A DNA stretch of 64,000 bases from Pacificoceanicola sp048553275 (GCF_048553275.1 NZ_JBLZMW010000005.1:124001-188000), one strand, 5' to 3'. Positions 44,521 to 54,275 are shown, numbered from the stretch's first letter. Numbers and translations: made by a program. The notes: generated by a model from the letters alone, not told the origin.

Positions 44521-45489
44521 TCAGAGGCCCAGCTTGCGCATCAACATCTTCGCGTCTAACGCACCCGGCTTTTCGCGCGCACGGGCCATCGCACTGGCAA
44601 TCCGGCAAATCCGCTCGTTCACCGGAGCAGGAACGCCGTGCATCCGCGCCATCAGGACAATCTCACCGTTGAGATAGTCCGTCTCAACAGATCCGGCACC
44701 CCGCATCAGGCTTTGCGTCGTCGATCCACCAATGCGCGAGACGCCTTCGATCTCCGTGACATTCAGAAACGCATCGCGGCGCGGATCGCTCGAGTCCGCC
44801 TTACGCCACGCGGTCCCCGCAGCGGTCAGAACTGCCTCCGCCTCCGCTTTCAAAGCAGCCTTGATCTCCGGCACCTCCACACCCCGGCCAAGGATCGCCT
44901 CGACGATATTATTCAGATTAACCAAAAGTTTTCCGTACTTCCCGGTAATCACATCCCGATCGACAAAGGCCGCCAGACGCGTCGCCTGCAACCTCTCGAC
45001 AAGCGCCGCATCCGCCGCATCGCTGCCAGCGGGATAGCGCCCGACATCCAGAATCCCAAGCTTTGGCGTGGAAAACACTGCCACGTGCCCCGGCTCGACC
45101 AACGTCGCAGGGACCATGACCAGCACCCCGTGAACATTCGGGAAGCGTCGCAGCGCCATGCGCTCGTTGGTCACGCCATTCTGCAGACAAAAAATCGGCT
45201 GCTCCATGACCCCGGCGGCCGCCAGATCCTCCAGCGCGGCCACGGTGTGCTGAGTCTTCATGCAAAGCAGGATCATATCGTCCGCTCGAAAATCCACCTC
45301 CGACGGATGTGCAACCACGGGCACCTGCGCCGTCACATCCATGCCCGGCGCCTGCAAACGCAGCCCCCTGGACCGGATCGCTTCAAGCTGCGCACCCCGC
45401 GCGACGCAGAGGACCTCTGCCCCGCTCCGCACCAATTCCACCGCCAGCGCCCCCCCGATGGCCCCGGTTCCGAGAATGATGATACGCAT
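44521..45489 (-). CDS. Ketopantoate reductase family protein (ApbA/PanE-like)
   Basis: The 322-aa product has an N-terminal Rossmann motif 'IIILGTGAIGGALAVELVRSG', 'LLCMKTQHTVAAL', 'CLQNGVTNERM' and 'GKYGKLLVNLNNIVEAI' with the catalytic Lys, then a C-terminal helical domain. It uses NADPH to reduce a 2-oxoacid; whether ketopantoate is the substrate cannot be told. Confidence 0.85.
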   Translation of the reverse strand: MRIIILGTGAIGGALAVELVRSGAEVLCVARGAQLEAIRSRGLRLQAPGMDVTAQVPVVAHPSEVDFRADDMILLCMKTQHTVAALEDLAAAGVMEQPIFCLQNGVTNERMALRRFPNVHGVLVMVPATLVEPGHVAVFSTPKLGILDVGRYPAGSDAADAALVERLQATRLAAFVDRDVITGKYGKLLVNLNNIVEAILGRGVEVPEIKAALKAEAEAVLTAAGTAWRKADSSDPRRDAFLNVTEIEGVSRIGGSTTQSLMRGAGSVETDYLNGEIVLMARMHGVPAPVNERICRIASAMARAREKPGALDAKMLMRKLGL

Positions 45490-45558
45490 TGCCCTGCTCC
45501 CTTGCTGTCACTGCGCGAACCATAGGCGGAGCGTCCGGCAAAGGCCAAGCTCACAACG

Positions 45559-45586
45559 AAAAACCGCGCGAGGCTTCCCTCGCGCG
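45559..45586 (-). terminator. Intrinsic terminator of ahcY
   Basis: On the minus strand CGCGCGAGG (45586–45578) and CCTCGCGCG (45573–45565) form a 9-bp stem with a 4-base loop, followed by GTTTTT (45564–45559), about 55 bases after the ahcY stop. Confidence 0.87.
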
Positions 45587-45641
45587 ACCGTCAGATCCAT
45601 CCATCTGGAGGGCGGGACTGTGCCCCGCACCTGCCGCGGGA

Positions 45642-47030
45642 TCAGTAGCGATAATGCTCCGGCTTGAACGGGCCTTCGGGTGTGACACCGATATAGGCCG
45701 CCTGCTCCGCCGAAAGCGTGGTCAGCTTCACGCCGATGCGGCCAAGGTGCAGGCGCGCAACCTTTTCATCGAGATGCTTGGGCAGGATATAAACGCCGTT
45801 CTCGTAGCTCTGACCATTGTTCCAAAGCTCCATCTGAGCCAACACCTGATTGGTGAAGCTGGCTGACATGACAAAGGACGGATGGCCCGTGGCGTTACCC
45901 AAGTTCAACAGGCGCCCTTCGGACAACAGGATCAGACGGCTGCCCGAGGGCATCTCGATCATGTCCACCTGGTCCTTGATGTTGGTCCACTTGTGGTTCT
46001 TCAGGTTCGCCACCTGAATTTCATTGTCGAAGTGGCCGATGTTGCCAACGATCGCCATGTCCTTCATCTCGCGCATGTGCTCGATGCGGATCACGTCCTT
46101 GTTGCCGGTGGTCGTGATGAAGATGTCCGCGCTGGCCACCACATCCTCCAGAAGAACCACCTCGAAGCCGTCCATCGCCGCCTGCAGCGCGCAGATCGGA
46201 TCAGCCTCTGTCACCTTGACCCGCGCACCGGCGCCAGCCAGCGATGCCGCAGAGCCCTTGCCCACATCGCCATAACCGCAGACCACGGCAACCTTGCCGG
46301 CCATCATCACGTCGGTCGCGCGGCGGATGCCGTCGACCAGCGATTCCTTGCAGCCGTACTTGTTGTCGAACTTCGACTTGGTGACGCTGTCGTTGACGTT
46401 GATCGCCGGGAAGGGCAGCTGGCCGTTCTTGTGCAGATCATACAGGCGGTGCACGCCGGTGGTGGTCTCTTCGGAGACACCCTTGATCGCGTCACGCACC
46501 TTGGTGAACCAGCCCGGAGACTGCTCCATGCGTTTCTTGATCTGTGCCTTGATGACCGCTTCCTCATCGGATTGCGGCACCGGAATGATCTCTTCACCGG
46601 CCTCGGCGCGGGCACCAAGCAGCACGTACAGCGTCGCATCGCCGCCGTCGTCGAGGATCATGTTCGGCCCGTCCGCAAACTGGAAGGACTTGTCGAGATA
46701 GTCCCAATGTTCCTCAAGGCTCTGACCCTTGATCGCGAAAACCGGAATGCCCGCTTCTGCAATCGCCGCTGCTGCGTGATCCTGCGTGGAGAAAATGTTG
46801 CACGACGCCCAGCGCACATCCGCGCCCAGCGCGACCAGAGTCTCGATCAGACAGGCGGTCTGGATGGTCATATGCAGCGAGCCGACGATGCGCGCGCCCT
46901 TGAGCGGCTTGCTCTCGCCATACTCCTCGCGCAGAGCCATCAGCCCGGGCATTTCCGTCTCTGCAATGTCCAGCTCCTTGCGGCCGAACCCGGCGAGGGA
47001 AATGTCTTTGACGACGTAGTCCTGAGTCAT
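45642..47030 (-). CDS. ahcY: Adenosylhomocysteinase
   Basis: The 462-aa product is S-adenosylhomocysteine hydrolase: 'GSLHMTIQTACLIETLVALG', 'STQDHAAAAIA', 'NVNDSVTKSKFDNKYGCKESL' and NAD site 'VVCGYGDVGKGSAASL'. It hydrolyses SAH to homocysteine and adenosine. ATG 47030 gives the usual family length; the frame extends 40 codons upstream without homology. The ribosome site AGGAG is upstream. Confidence 0.97.
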   Translation of the reverse strand: MTQDYVVKDISLAGFGRKELDIAETEMPGLMALREEYGESKPLKGARIVGSLHMTIQTACLIETLVALGADVRWASCNIFSTQDHAAAAIAEAGIPVFAIKGQSLEEHWDYLDKSFQFADGPNMILDDGGDATLYVLLGARAEAGEEIIPVPQSDEEAVIKAQIKKRMEQSPGWFTKVRDAIKGVSEETTTGVHRLYDLHKNGQLPFPAINVNDSVTKSKFDNKYGCKESLVDGIRRATDVMMAGKVAVVCGYGDVGKGSAASLAGAGARVKVTEADPICALQAAMDGFEVVLLEDVVASADIFITTTGNKDVIRIEHMREMKDMAIVGNIGHFDNEIQVANLKNHKWTNIKDQVDMIEMPSGSRLILLSEGRLLNLGNATGHPSFVMSASFTNQVLAQMELWNNGQSYENGVYILPKHLDEKVARLHLGRIGVKLTTLSAEQAAYIGVTPEGPFKPEHYRY

Positions 47031-47070
47031 GATGCCTCTTGCTCCTGATGACACACGTATTAGTCGTGTC

Positions 47071-47099
47071 CGGTTAGCAAAGGGTTGCCCGATTGACAA
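47071..47099 (-). promoter_or_regulatory. Candidate ahcY promoter
   Basis: On the minus strand TTGTCA (47099–47094) and TAACCG (47076–47071) are 17 bases apart, about 40 bases before the ahcY ATG. I saw no SAH riboswitch fold in the short leader. Confidence 0.4.
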
Positions 47100-47151
47100 C
47101 AAGTGGCATGGGTGAGTCAATGAACGCCGGGTTAACCGGAGGACGGTCACC

Positions 47152-47859
47152 GTGGACTTCGATCACCGCATCTGCGTCAACGAATATGGTTTCTACTGTG
47201 TGCCGGCAGCCTATGAAAAGCGCGAGATTCCAAAGGTCTTGGCCGCTGGAGAGGTCTATGAGCCGAACACCCTGCGGCTGATGCGGCGCCGTCTTGGGGA
47301 TGGCGATATCGTGACTGGCGGCGCGTTTATCGGGGATTTCTTTCCAGCGCTTTGTTCCTGTCTTGCCCCCGGCGCGCGGCTGATCAGCTTCGAGCCGAAT
47401 CCACTCAGCTTTGCCGCCGCTGAACAGACCATCGCACTGAACGGTCTGACCAATGCTGTTCTGTCGCCCGTCGCCGTCGGCGATGCACCCGGCCAGCTTC
47501 CCCTGCAATTGAGCCGAAAGGGCGGCAGTGCCAGCGCCGCGCGCGCCAAGATCATCACCGATGAGGAGGAGAATCCCGGCGATACCGTCATGGTGGAGGT
47601 TGTGACGCTCGACAGCCTTGTCGCGCCCGGACGGGACGTCTCCGTCCTCCACCTTGACGTCGAAGGCTTTGAGAAACAGGCGCTACTCGGGGCCACACGC
47701 CTGATCCGCGACAGTGCCCCGATGATCATTCTCGAAGCCGAACGACCGTGGCAACGCGCGATGTACCGCGATTTTCTGGGTGAGCATTTCCCGAGCGTCG
47801 GCTATCAGCTTTGTGGCGGGCTGGAGCGCAACGCGATCTTCCTCGCTCAACCGCGGTAA
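47152..47859 (+). CDS. FkbM-family methyltransferase
   Basis: The 235-aa product has a SAM fold: motif I region 'IVTGGAFIGDFFPALCSCL', 'GARLISFEPNPLSFAAAEQ', and a late FkbM core 'VTLDSLV', 'VSVLHLDVEGFEKQALLGA'. It methylates a small molecule or glycan of unknown identity. Start is GTG 47152 behind GGAGG. It is divergent from ahcY, which would clear its SAH product, but that link is inference. Confidence 0.87.
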   Translation: MDFDHRICVNEYGFYCVPAAYEKREIPKVLAAGEVYEPNTLRLMRRRLGDGDIVTGGAFIGDFFPALCSCLAPGARLISFEPNPLSFAAAEQTIALNGLTNAVLSPVAVGDAPGQLPLQLSRKGGSASAARAKIITDEEENPGDTVMVEVVTLDSLVAPGRDVSVLHLDVEGFEKQALLGATRLIRDSAPMIILEAERPWQRAMYRDFLGEHFPSVGYQLCGGLERNAIFLAQPR

Positions 47860-47872
47860 ACCGAGGCAAAAC

Positions 47873-48466
47873 ATGGCAAAGCAACCCCGCGCATGGCAGC
47901 GCATGCTCTCCGGTCGCAGGCTCGACCTGCTCGACCCCACGCCCGTCGACATCGAGATCGAAGACATCGCGCACGGCCTCGCTTTCGTGGCGCGCTGGAA
48001 TGGTCAGACGCATGGCGATTACGCCTATACCGTGGCCGAGCATTCCCTTCTGGTCGAAGAGCTTTTTGCCCGCCTCGTGCCGAATGCCACACCGATCCAG
48101 CGTCTCACCGCCCTGCTGCATGACGCGCCAGAATACGTGATCGGAGACATGATTTCCCCTGTGAAATCTGCCGTCGGTCCCAACTATGACGCGCTCGACA
48201 AACGGCTGACCGCCGCCATCCACATCCGCTTCGGCCTTCCTGCCGTTACGCCCGTGCGCCTGAAGAAGCAGATCAAGAAAGCCGACCACATCAGCGCCTG
48301 GATGGAAGCCACGCAGATCGCCGGGTTCACCCGCGCGGAGGCCAACAAACTCTTCGGTGCTCCGGATGAGGCAATGATCGCCGATCTCACCATCCTGCTC
48401 CGCCCGCCAGTGCAGGTGCGCGAAGAGTTCACCGCACGCTTTTCAACATTGATCGGAGCGCTTTAG
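47873..48466 (+). CDS. HD-domain phosphohydrolase (YfbR-like)
   Basis: The 197-aa product is an HD hydrolase: 'ARWNGQTHGDYAYTVAEHSLLVEEL' (metal His), 'LTALLHDAPEYVIGDMISPVK' (HD pair) and 'KKADHISAWMEA' (later Asp). It resembles YfbR-type 5'-nucleotidases. ATG 47873 is 13 bases after the methyltransferase stop. It abuts the next gene. Confidence 0.87.
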   Translation: MAKQPRAWQRMLSGRRLDLLDPTPVDIEIEDIAHGLAFVARWNGQTHGDYAYTVAEHSLLVEELFARLVPNATPIQRLTALLHDAPEYVIGDMISPVKSAVGPNYDALDKRLTAAIHIRFGLPAVTPVRLKKQIKKADHISAWMEATQIAGFTRAEANKLFGAPDEAMIADLTILLRPPVQVREEFTARFSTLIGAL

Positions 48467-48937
48467 ATGCTTGAAACCCGCGAGATGCGACCCGAGGACG
48501 TGCCCGCCTGCGTCCGCATCCTCAACCATATCATCGGCCTCGGCGGCACCACCGCCTATGAAACGCCCTTCGATGTCGCCACCCTCGACACGAAATACCG
48601 GCAGGAGCCGCCCGTCTGTAACGTCGCGCTCAGCGCGGGCCGCGTCGTCGGCTTTCTGGCCGCGTTTCAGGACGGTCCTGATTTCTACAGCATCGGCAGC
48701 TTCACGGACCGGCAGCGCCCGGTGACGGGCGCTGGACAGGCCTTGTTCCGCAAGACCCTGGCGGATTGCCGCGAACGCGGCGGCGAGGCGATCCTGGCCA
48801 AGATCACTGCCGACAACACCGGCGGTCTTGCCTTCTACACCAGGCTCGGCTTTGTGGATGATCACGTGATCCCGAGCGATCACACGCGCCCCGACGGCAC
48901 CATCGTCGACCGCATCGTAAAACGTCACCCACTCTGA
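48467..48937 (+). CDS. GNAT-family N-acetyltransferase
   Basis: The 156-aa product has GNAT features: 'REMRPEDVPACVRILNHII', 'VVGFLAAFQDG', 'GAGQALFRKTLADCRERGG' (acetyl-CoA loop region) and 'DNTGGLAFYTRLGFVDD'. Similar to phosphinothricin-type acetyltransferases, but the substrate is not known. ATG follows the HD gene stop directly. Confidence 0.87.
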   Translation: MLETREMRPEDVPACVRILNHIIGLGGTTAYETPFDVATLDTKYRQEPPVCNVALSAGRVVGFLAAFQDGPDFYSIGSFTDRQRPVTGAGQALFRKTLADCRERGGEAILAKITADNTGGLAFYTRLGFVDDHVIPSDHTRPDGTIVDRIVKRHPL

Positions 48938-49063
48938 GCGGTGGAATTGTGCGGCAAAAGGCACACTCCACGCATTGGCGCTAATTGCGAAACAATCCGC
49001 CGCATTCTTGCCGCATTCGAATTCTAGCCAACCGAACAGTGGTTTCACTACAGGAGGTTGGAC

Positions 49064-49750
49064 GTGAAAATTCGCAAATGCGGCATGCTGGCGATGGTGA
49101 TTGTTTCCCTCTCCGCCTGCAGTCAGACCAAGTCCCTTCTCGAAACCTCACGCAATGACACCAGCTTTCTTGTTGAACCGGTCGCTGTAACCTCCGCACG
49201 CGAACGGGCCATCACGGAAGAGGCCATCGCCCTCGAAGACAGCATCCGCGACATCCTGCTTCAGGCCAAGGCCCCCGCTGGCGACTGCAGCGGCACGCTT
49301 TCCGATCCAGCCATGGCACAGTGTTCCGAACGCGATCTCATGGGGCGTACCCTCGGCGCCCTGCGCAGCCTGACCACGGACAACGGCCCCCTGAACAAGA
49401 ACGCTCTCGCCCCGGCGATCACCCAAACCTTCGCCGCCCTCGACAGCATCGACTCCGGCATCAACGCCATGCTGCGCGAACAGGCAGAAGAAATGGACAT
49501 GCTCGACGCCGAGCGCGCCTCTGGCCATCTCACCGAAGCCGAACACGCCACCCGCCTCACCCACATGCAGCAAGCCCGCGTCGCCGTCGCCGAAGCCCTT
49601 GCCCTGAGCGCGAGACGCGCCGGTCAGGGCCGTGCGTCCCTCGAAGCGGCACAGGCTTCCGATCCGGCCGATCTGTCATGGTACATTGCATCCATGGCAG
49701 AGATCGAAACCCGCAGTCTCGCCGCGCGAAACCGTCTCGGCCTCTCCTGA
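49064..49750 (+). CDS. Putative lipoprotein of unknown function
   Basis: The 228-aa product has a lipobox near residue 20 ('MLAMVIVSLSAC') after a short basic start, so it is probably an inner- or outer-membrane lipoprotein. The rest is helical, with coiled-coil potential in 'LDSIDSGINAMLREQAEEMD' and 'LTHMQQARVAVAEALALSA'. I do not recognise a family. GTG 49064 lies six bases after AGGAGG; the TTG at 49058 is too close to that site. Confidence 0.72.
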   Translation: MKIRKCGMLAMVIVSLSACSQTKSLLETSRNDTSFLVEPVAVTSARERAITEEAIALEDSIRDILLQAKAPAGDCSGTLSDPAMAQCSERDLMGRTLGALRSLTTDNGPLNKNALAPAITQTFAALDSIDSGINAMLREQAEEMDMLDAERASGHLTEAEHATRLTHMQQARVAVAEALALSARRAGQGRASLEAAQASDPADLSWYIASMAEIETRSLAARNRLGLS

Positions 49751-49869
49751 TCTGCCGGCCTATGGCCCCAGAAAACCTCAGGGGATCTCTGCCCATGGCG
49801 ACGCCGGGTCAGAGCCGCCAGGCAAAACTCCGTCCCGGCAGGATTGTCACCTTCACCCGAAGGCACCGC

Positions 49870-50424
49870 CTATCGCGGTGATCGTTTCGCCAGGATCCGC
49901 TGCAGGGTCCGCCGATGCATGTTCAGCCGCCGCGCGGTTTCAGACACGTTGCGGTCGCACAGCTCATAAACCCGCTGGATATGCTCCCAGCGCACGCGGT
50001 CGGCGCTCATCGGGTTCTCCGGTGGCGGCGGCAGATCGTCGCCCTTGGCCAGCAGCGCATTTGTGATGTCAGTGGCATCCGCGGGTTTCGACAGGTAATC
50101 TGTCGCCCCGATCTTCACCGCTGCAACGGCCGTCGCAATAGCGCCATAGCCCGTCAGAACCACCACACGGCTGTCCGGACGCTTTTCGCGCAGCACTTCG
50201 ACCACATCGAGCCCGTTGCCGTCCTCAAGCCGTAGATCCACAACGGCATAGGCGGGCGGCCGAGCCGTGGCGACAGCGCGCCCCGCAGCGACAGATCCGG
50301 CAGTCTCGACATCGAAACCGCGCTTCTCCATCGCTTTGGCCAGTCGCTTCAGAAACGGCTCATCGTCATCGACAAGAAGAAGGCTCCGATCCTCACCAAG
50401 ATCGTCGGTATTGCTGTCTGCCAA
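49870..50424 (-). CDS. regA: Redox response regulator RegA (PrrA/ActR)
   Basis: The 184-aa product has a receiver domain ('LLLVDDDEPFLKRLAKAME' with acidic triad, phosphorylated Asp63 in 'YAVVDLRLEDGNG', 'LTGYGAIATAVAAVKIGATDYLSKP') and a Fis-like HTH at the C-terminus ('NVSETARRLNMHRRTLQRIL'). It is the partner of RegB. It controls photosynthesis, respiration, and CO2/N2 genes in relatives. It is downstream of senC, as expected. Confidence 0.96.
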   Translation of the reverse strand: MADSNTDDLGEDRSLLLVDDDEPFLKRLAKAMEKRGFDVETAGSVAAGRAVATARPPAYAVVDLRLEDGNGLDVVEVLREKRPDSRVVVLTGYGAIATAVAAVKIGATDYLSKPADATDITNALLAKGDDLPPPPENPMSADRVRWEHIQRVYELCDRNVSETARRLNMHRRTLQRILAKRSPR

Positions 50425-50519
50425 ACCCCGTCCTCCCCGGACATTTTTGCCTGCGTTCCGAAGTTTTAGCGCTCGGATGCACCACGGTCAAACTGTAGGC
50501 ATACTGCGGGACTCTGCGA

Positions 50520-51140
50520 TCACGACGCATCGATAAAGCAGGCGACCGTTTCCGCCATCGCCTCCGGGGCCACCTCGCGCCGGAAGTATTCGACAAACCC
50601 CGCCTCGGGCAGCACCAGGTAGGTGAAGGTCGAGTGATCCACGAGGTAGTAATCATCCTCGGCAGGCTGCGCCTTGTAATAGGTCTTGTAGGCCCGGCTC
50701 GCCGCCTTGACCTGCTCCGCACTGCCGGTGAGGCCGATCATCTTGTCATGGATGTTCGAGGCAAAATCGCCGACCGCGTCGGGCGTGTCACGCTCCGGGT
50801 CGATGGAGATGAAGACCGGCGTCACCGAATACCCCTGCTCGGCCAGCACATCCACCGCATCGGCATTGCGCACCGTATCCATCGGGCAGACATCCGGGCA
50901 GAAGGTGTAGCCAAAGTAGATCAGCGAGGGCTCGGTGATCACATCCTTGTCGGACACCAACTCCCTGTCTGAATTGATCAACTCGAACGGGCCACCGATC
51001 TGACCGCTCCCGCCAGCCACGGCGGTACTCCGGCACTGGGCGAAAGGATCATCGCTGCCGGAGCCGAGCGTCACGTACCAAACACCGCCAAGCAAGGCGA
51101 CAATCGCAACACTGGCGGACAACAAGGCTAAACGCGGCAT
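50520..51140 (-). CDS. senC: SCO1/SenC copper chaperone (PrrC)
   Basis: The 206-aa product has an N-terminal membrane anchor, the copper motif CPDVC in 'IYFGYTFCPDVCPMDT' and the later His in 'LVDHSTFTYLV'. It delivers copper to cytochrome c oxidase and affects RegB signalling in relatives. I chose ATG 51140 behind GGGAGAG; ATG 51155 is possible. It is divergent from regB with a 77-base gap. Confidence 0.95.
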   Translation of the reverse strand: MPRLALLSASVAIVALLGGVWYVTLGSGSDDPFAQCRSTAVAGGSGQIGGPFELINSDRELVSDKDVITEPSLIYFGYTFCPDVCPMDTVRNADAVDVLAEQGYSVTPVFISIDPERDTPDAVGDFASNIHDKMIGLTGSAEQVKAASRAYKTYYKAQPAEDDYYLVDHSTFTYLVLPEAGFVEYFRREVAPEAMAETVACFIDAS

Positions 51141-51217
51141 TTCAGGCTCTCCCATTGCGTCGATGCTCGCGACAGGTAACAATCTCCACAGTCCCCGCAA
51201 GTGACGAATGAGCGCAG

Positions 51218-52615
51218 ATGGCAAATAGTGAAATCGGTCTGACCAGCGAATATCAGCGCAGCAACTGGATCCGCCTCAGAACCATGATCCTCCTGCGCTG
51301 GTTCGCCATCATCGGCCAGCTCACCGCCATCACCGTGGCGCAGAAGCTCTATAATCTGCAACTCGAACTCGGCCTGTGTTATCTCGCGGTCGGTGTCTCC
51401 GTTATCGGCAACCTCGTGGCGATCTTCATCTTCCCCGAGAACAAACGCCTCTCGGAGACCGAGAATTTCCTGATGGTCATGTTCGACCTTCTGCAGCTGT
51501 GCTTTCTGCTCTACCTCACCGGCGGCCTGCACAATCCCTTTTCCTTGCTGGTGCTGGCCCCCGTCACCGTCTCGGCCTCGGTGCTTTCGCTTCGCTCGAC
51601 GCTCACCCTCGGGCTTACCGCATTCCTGCTGGTGAGCGGTATGGTCTTCTATCACCTGCCATTGCGGACAGAGATGGGCTTCATCCTGCGGATCCCCGAT
51701 CTTTTCGTCTATGGCCAGTGGACGGCGATCACCATCGCGCTGGTGTTCATTTCGGTCTACACCCGTCGCATCACGCGGGAGATGAACTCCATGTCCGACG
51801 CCCTCGCCGCGACCCAGATGGCCCTCGCGCGGGCGCAGAAACTCAACGACCTGGGCGGGGTTGTGGCCGCCGCTGCCCATGAGCTTGGCACGCCCTTGGC
51901 GACGATCAAGCTGGCCTCCTCCGAACTGGCCGACGATCTCGACGACCGCCCGGACCTTCAGGAAGATGCCCTGCTGATCCGCGAACAGGCCGACCGTTGC
52001 CGCGACATTCTGCGCTCCATGGGGCGCGCCGGCAAAGACGACCTGCACATGCGGTATGCGCCGCTCGTCGAGGTGATCCGCGAGGCTGCGGAGCCGCATC
52101 AGGACCGGGGCAAGGACATCGTTCTGGAGGAGGGCCCCGGCCCCGGCGGCGAATTCAACCAACCGCAGATCCTGCGCCGCCCCGAAGTCATCCACGGCCT
52201 GCGCAACCTCGTGCAGAACGCCGTGGACTTCGCCGCCAGCACCGTCTGGATCGAAACCATCTGGACGGACGATGTCATCTCGATCCGCATCATCGACGAC
52301 GGGCGCGGCTTTCCACAACATCTTCTCGGGCGTATCGGCGATCCTTTCATGCGCCGTCGACGCAGTGACGCAGACCGCAAGGCCCGGCCGGAATACGAAG
52401 GCATGGGGCTCGGCCTGTTCATCGCAAAGACCCTGCTGGAACGCAGCGGCGCCGAGCTGAGCTTTGCCAATGCGTCCGACCCCTTCACCGCCGGACACCC
52501 CTCTGGCGAACGGCGCGGCGCGGTGGTCGAGGTTGTCTGGCCGCGCAGCAAGATTGTTGCAGATGTGGCACAGGCGGGCGGCGGTCTTGGGGAGAACCAG
52601 CCGATCGAGGCCTGA
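51218..52615 (+). CDS. regB: Redox sensor histidine kinase RegB (PrrB)
   Basis: The 465-aa product has six membrane helices in the first ~180 residues with the quinone-binding heptapeptide 'GGLHNPF', an H-box 'AAAHELGTPLATIK' with His221 and the redox Cys261 in 'REQADRCRDIL', then the catalytic ATPase ('LRNLVQNAVDFA', 'IIDDGRGFP', 'GMGLGLFIAKTLL'). These match R. capsulatus RegB (His225, Cys265). It senses the ubiquinone pool and phosphorylates RegA. Confidence 0.97.
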   Translation: MANSEIGLTSEYQRSNWIRLRTMILLRWFAIIGQLTAITVAQKLYNLQLELGLCYLAVGVSVIGNLVAIFIFPENKRLSETENFLMVMFDLLQLCFLLYLTGGLHNPFSLLVLAPVTVSASVLSLRSTLTLGLTAFLLVSGMVFYHLPLRTEMGFILRIPDLFVYGQWTAITIALVFISVYTRRITREMNSMSDALAATQMALARAQKLNDLGGVVAAAAHELGTPLATIKLASSELADDLDDRPDLQEDALLIREQADRCRDILRSMGRAGKDDLHMRYAPLVEVIREAAEPHQDRGKDIVLEEGPGPGGEFNQPQILRRPEVIHGLRNLVQNAVDFAASTVWIETIWTDDVISIRIIDDGRGFPQHLLGRIGDPFMRRRRSDADRKARPEYEGMGLGLFIAKTLLERSGAELSFANASDPFTAGHPSGERRGAVVEVVWPRSKIVADVAQAGGGLGENQPIEA

Positions 52616-52706
52616 AATCATTCAAATTGAAAGCTTGATTAAGAATTCGTAAACTACTTTCTAGCTAGGTGGAATCTTGCCACATCAACCAAAGCGGGAC
52701 TGACAG

Positions 52707-54227
52707 TTGAATGATTTGCTGGCCTTAAGTATCGGAATTGTAGCCGGTTTTTCGCTCATCCTGCTGTGTTTGGCGCTGTACAAACGCATGATAAGGCGCC
52801 TGTCCGCCAGCGCGAAGACAGGCGCGTTCGCAGAAACGGTTTTTCTTTTCGACTCCGATGGCACGCTGATGGACACAACGCCCGATGCCCGTGATGTGGT
52901 AAATGCGCCGCTTAATGACGGATTTGCCTGGAGCGATCTGCACGAGATCTTCGCATCGCGGTTTCCTGACATGCCGGACATGCTGCCGAGCGTTCCTCTG
53001 ACCCTGCACTCAGACGACCTTGCCCCTACTGTCATGCAGGTCACGCCCGAAGGTCCAAGCGTGCGGGTCACACTCTCTGCCGAACCGATGGGTCCCGCCG
53101 CACAGCATCTCTACCTTGTCCAGAGCGAGGAGCTGGAGCGCCTGAGCACCGCTTTCGATGTCGCGCCCAATCCGATCTGGTCGACTGATTCCAGCGGTTC
53201 GGTGCTCTGGAGCAATGCTGCCTTCGAGAAACTCAAGCTCTCCACCGATCCCGACCGCGGCGCGCGATCTTTGGAGCACATCGCCCGCGAGAGTGGTCCG
53301 ACGCAGCAAAACAGCCGCACGCAGATCGAACAAACCGATGGAACCGCCCGCTGGTTCGAAATCACCAGCCGCCTCACCCACGATGGCGCGATGCATTTTG
53401 CCACGGATATCGACACCCTGATCGAAGCCGAGCTCGCCCAGCGCAACTTTGTCCAGACCCTGGCCAAGACCTTCGCCCACCTGCCCATCGGCCTCGCGGT
53501 GTTCGATCGCGATCGGCGGCTTGTGCTGTTCAACCCCGCGCTGGTCGACCTGACCCGCCTTCCCGTCGATTTTCTCTCTGCCCGACCGAACATGCTCAGC
53601 TTCTTTGATCATATGCGGGAAAACCGCATGATGCCCGAACCGAAGAACTACGCCTCCTGGCGCGAACAGCTGACCGAAGTGATCGCCGCGGCGCGCGATG
53701 ATCGCTATTGCGAGACCTGGAGCCTGGCCTCCGGCCTGACCTACAAGATCACCGGCCGCCCGCATCCGGACGGTGCCGTGGCCTTCCTGCTCGAAGACAT
53801 CAGCGCGGAAATCTCGCTCACCCGCCGCTTCCGCTCCGAACTAGAGCTGACCCAATCGGTGATCGACAGCGTCCCCGATGCCGTCGCCGTCTTCTCCCGG
53901 CTCGGAGTGCTGACCTTCTGCAACGTCGCCTATCGCCAGCTCTGGAATTGCGATCCGGACAGCGTCTTCAACGAAACCACCATCACCGACGCCACGGACA
54001 GCTGGCAGAACGCCTGCGAGAACAGTGAAATCTGGCCAAATCTACGTGACTATGTGCTGACCATGCAGGACCGCAGCCCCTATAAAGAGGTGCTGTATCT
54101 GCACGATGGGCGGTCGATCCAGTGCTTTGTCGAGCCGGTCGCCGCCGGGGCGACCATGGTGCGCTTTTCCCTAACCCCGCCACGGCGTGAACGCCCTCTC
54201 GAAGACCGCAAAATCCGCCGCGCCTGA
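52707..54227 (+). CDS. PAS-domain protein with N-terminal membrane helix
   Basis: The 506-aa product has one membrane helix (about 5–25), then several PAS-like modules: about 30–130, 140–240 ('AFDVAPNPIWSTDSSGSVLW'), 250–375 ('HLPIGLAVFDRDRRLVLFNPAL') and 390–490 ('DSVPDAVAVFSRLGVLTFCN'). No kinase, cyclase or output domain follows, so it senses and signals through a partner. Start is TTG 52707. It is downstream of regB in the same orientation, 91 bases away. Confidence 0.8.
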   Translation: MNDLLALSIGIVAGFSLILLCLALYKRMIRRLSASAKTGAFAETVFLFDSDGTLMDTTPDARDVVNAPLNDGFAWSDLHEIFASRFPDMPDMLPSVPLTLHSDDLAPTVMQVTPEGPSVRVTLSAEPMGPAAQHLYLVQSEELERLSTAFDVAPNPIWSTDSSGSVLWSNAAFEKLKLSTDPDRGARSLEHIARESGPTQQNSRTQIEQTDGTARWFEITSRLTHDGAMHFATDIDTLIEAELAQRNFVQTLAKTFAHLPIGLAVFDRDRRLVLFNPALVDLTRLPVDFLSARPNMLSFFDHMRENRMMPEPKNYASWREQLTEVIAAARDDRYCETWSLASGLTYKITGRPHPDGAVAFLLEDISAEISLTRRFRSELELTQSVIDSVPDAVAVFSRLGVLTFCNVAYRQLWNCDPDSVFNETTITDATDSWQNACENSEIWPNLRDYVLTMQDRSPYKEVLYLHDGRSIQCFVEPVAAGATMVRFSLTPPRRERPLEDRKIRRA

Positions 54228-54275
54228 TGTCCCGAACCGGCTTGCAGCCGCGCCCTGTCAGCGTATCCTTGGCGC

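Noticed and set aside
45882..47048. 388-aa plus-strand frame
   Set aside because: Antisense to ahcY, which is unmistakable.
47031..47151. SAH riboswitch upstream of ahcY
   Set aside because: The leader is short and I could not find the conserved core or pseudoknot; only a plain promoter and ribosome site are visible.
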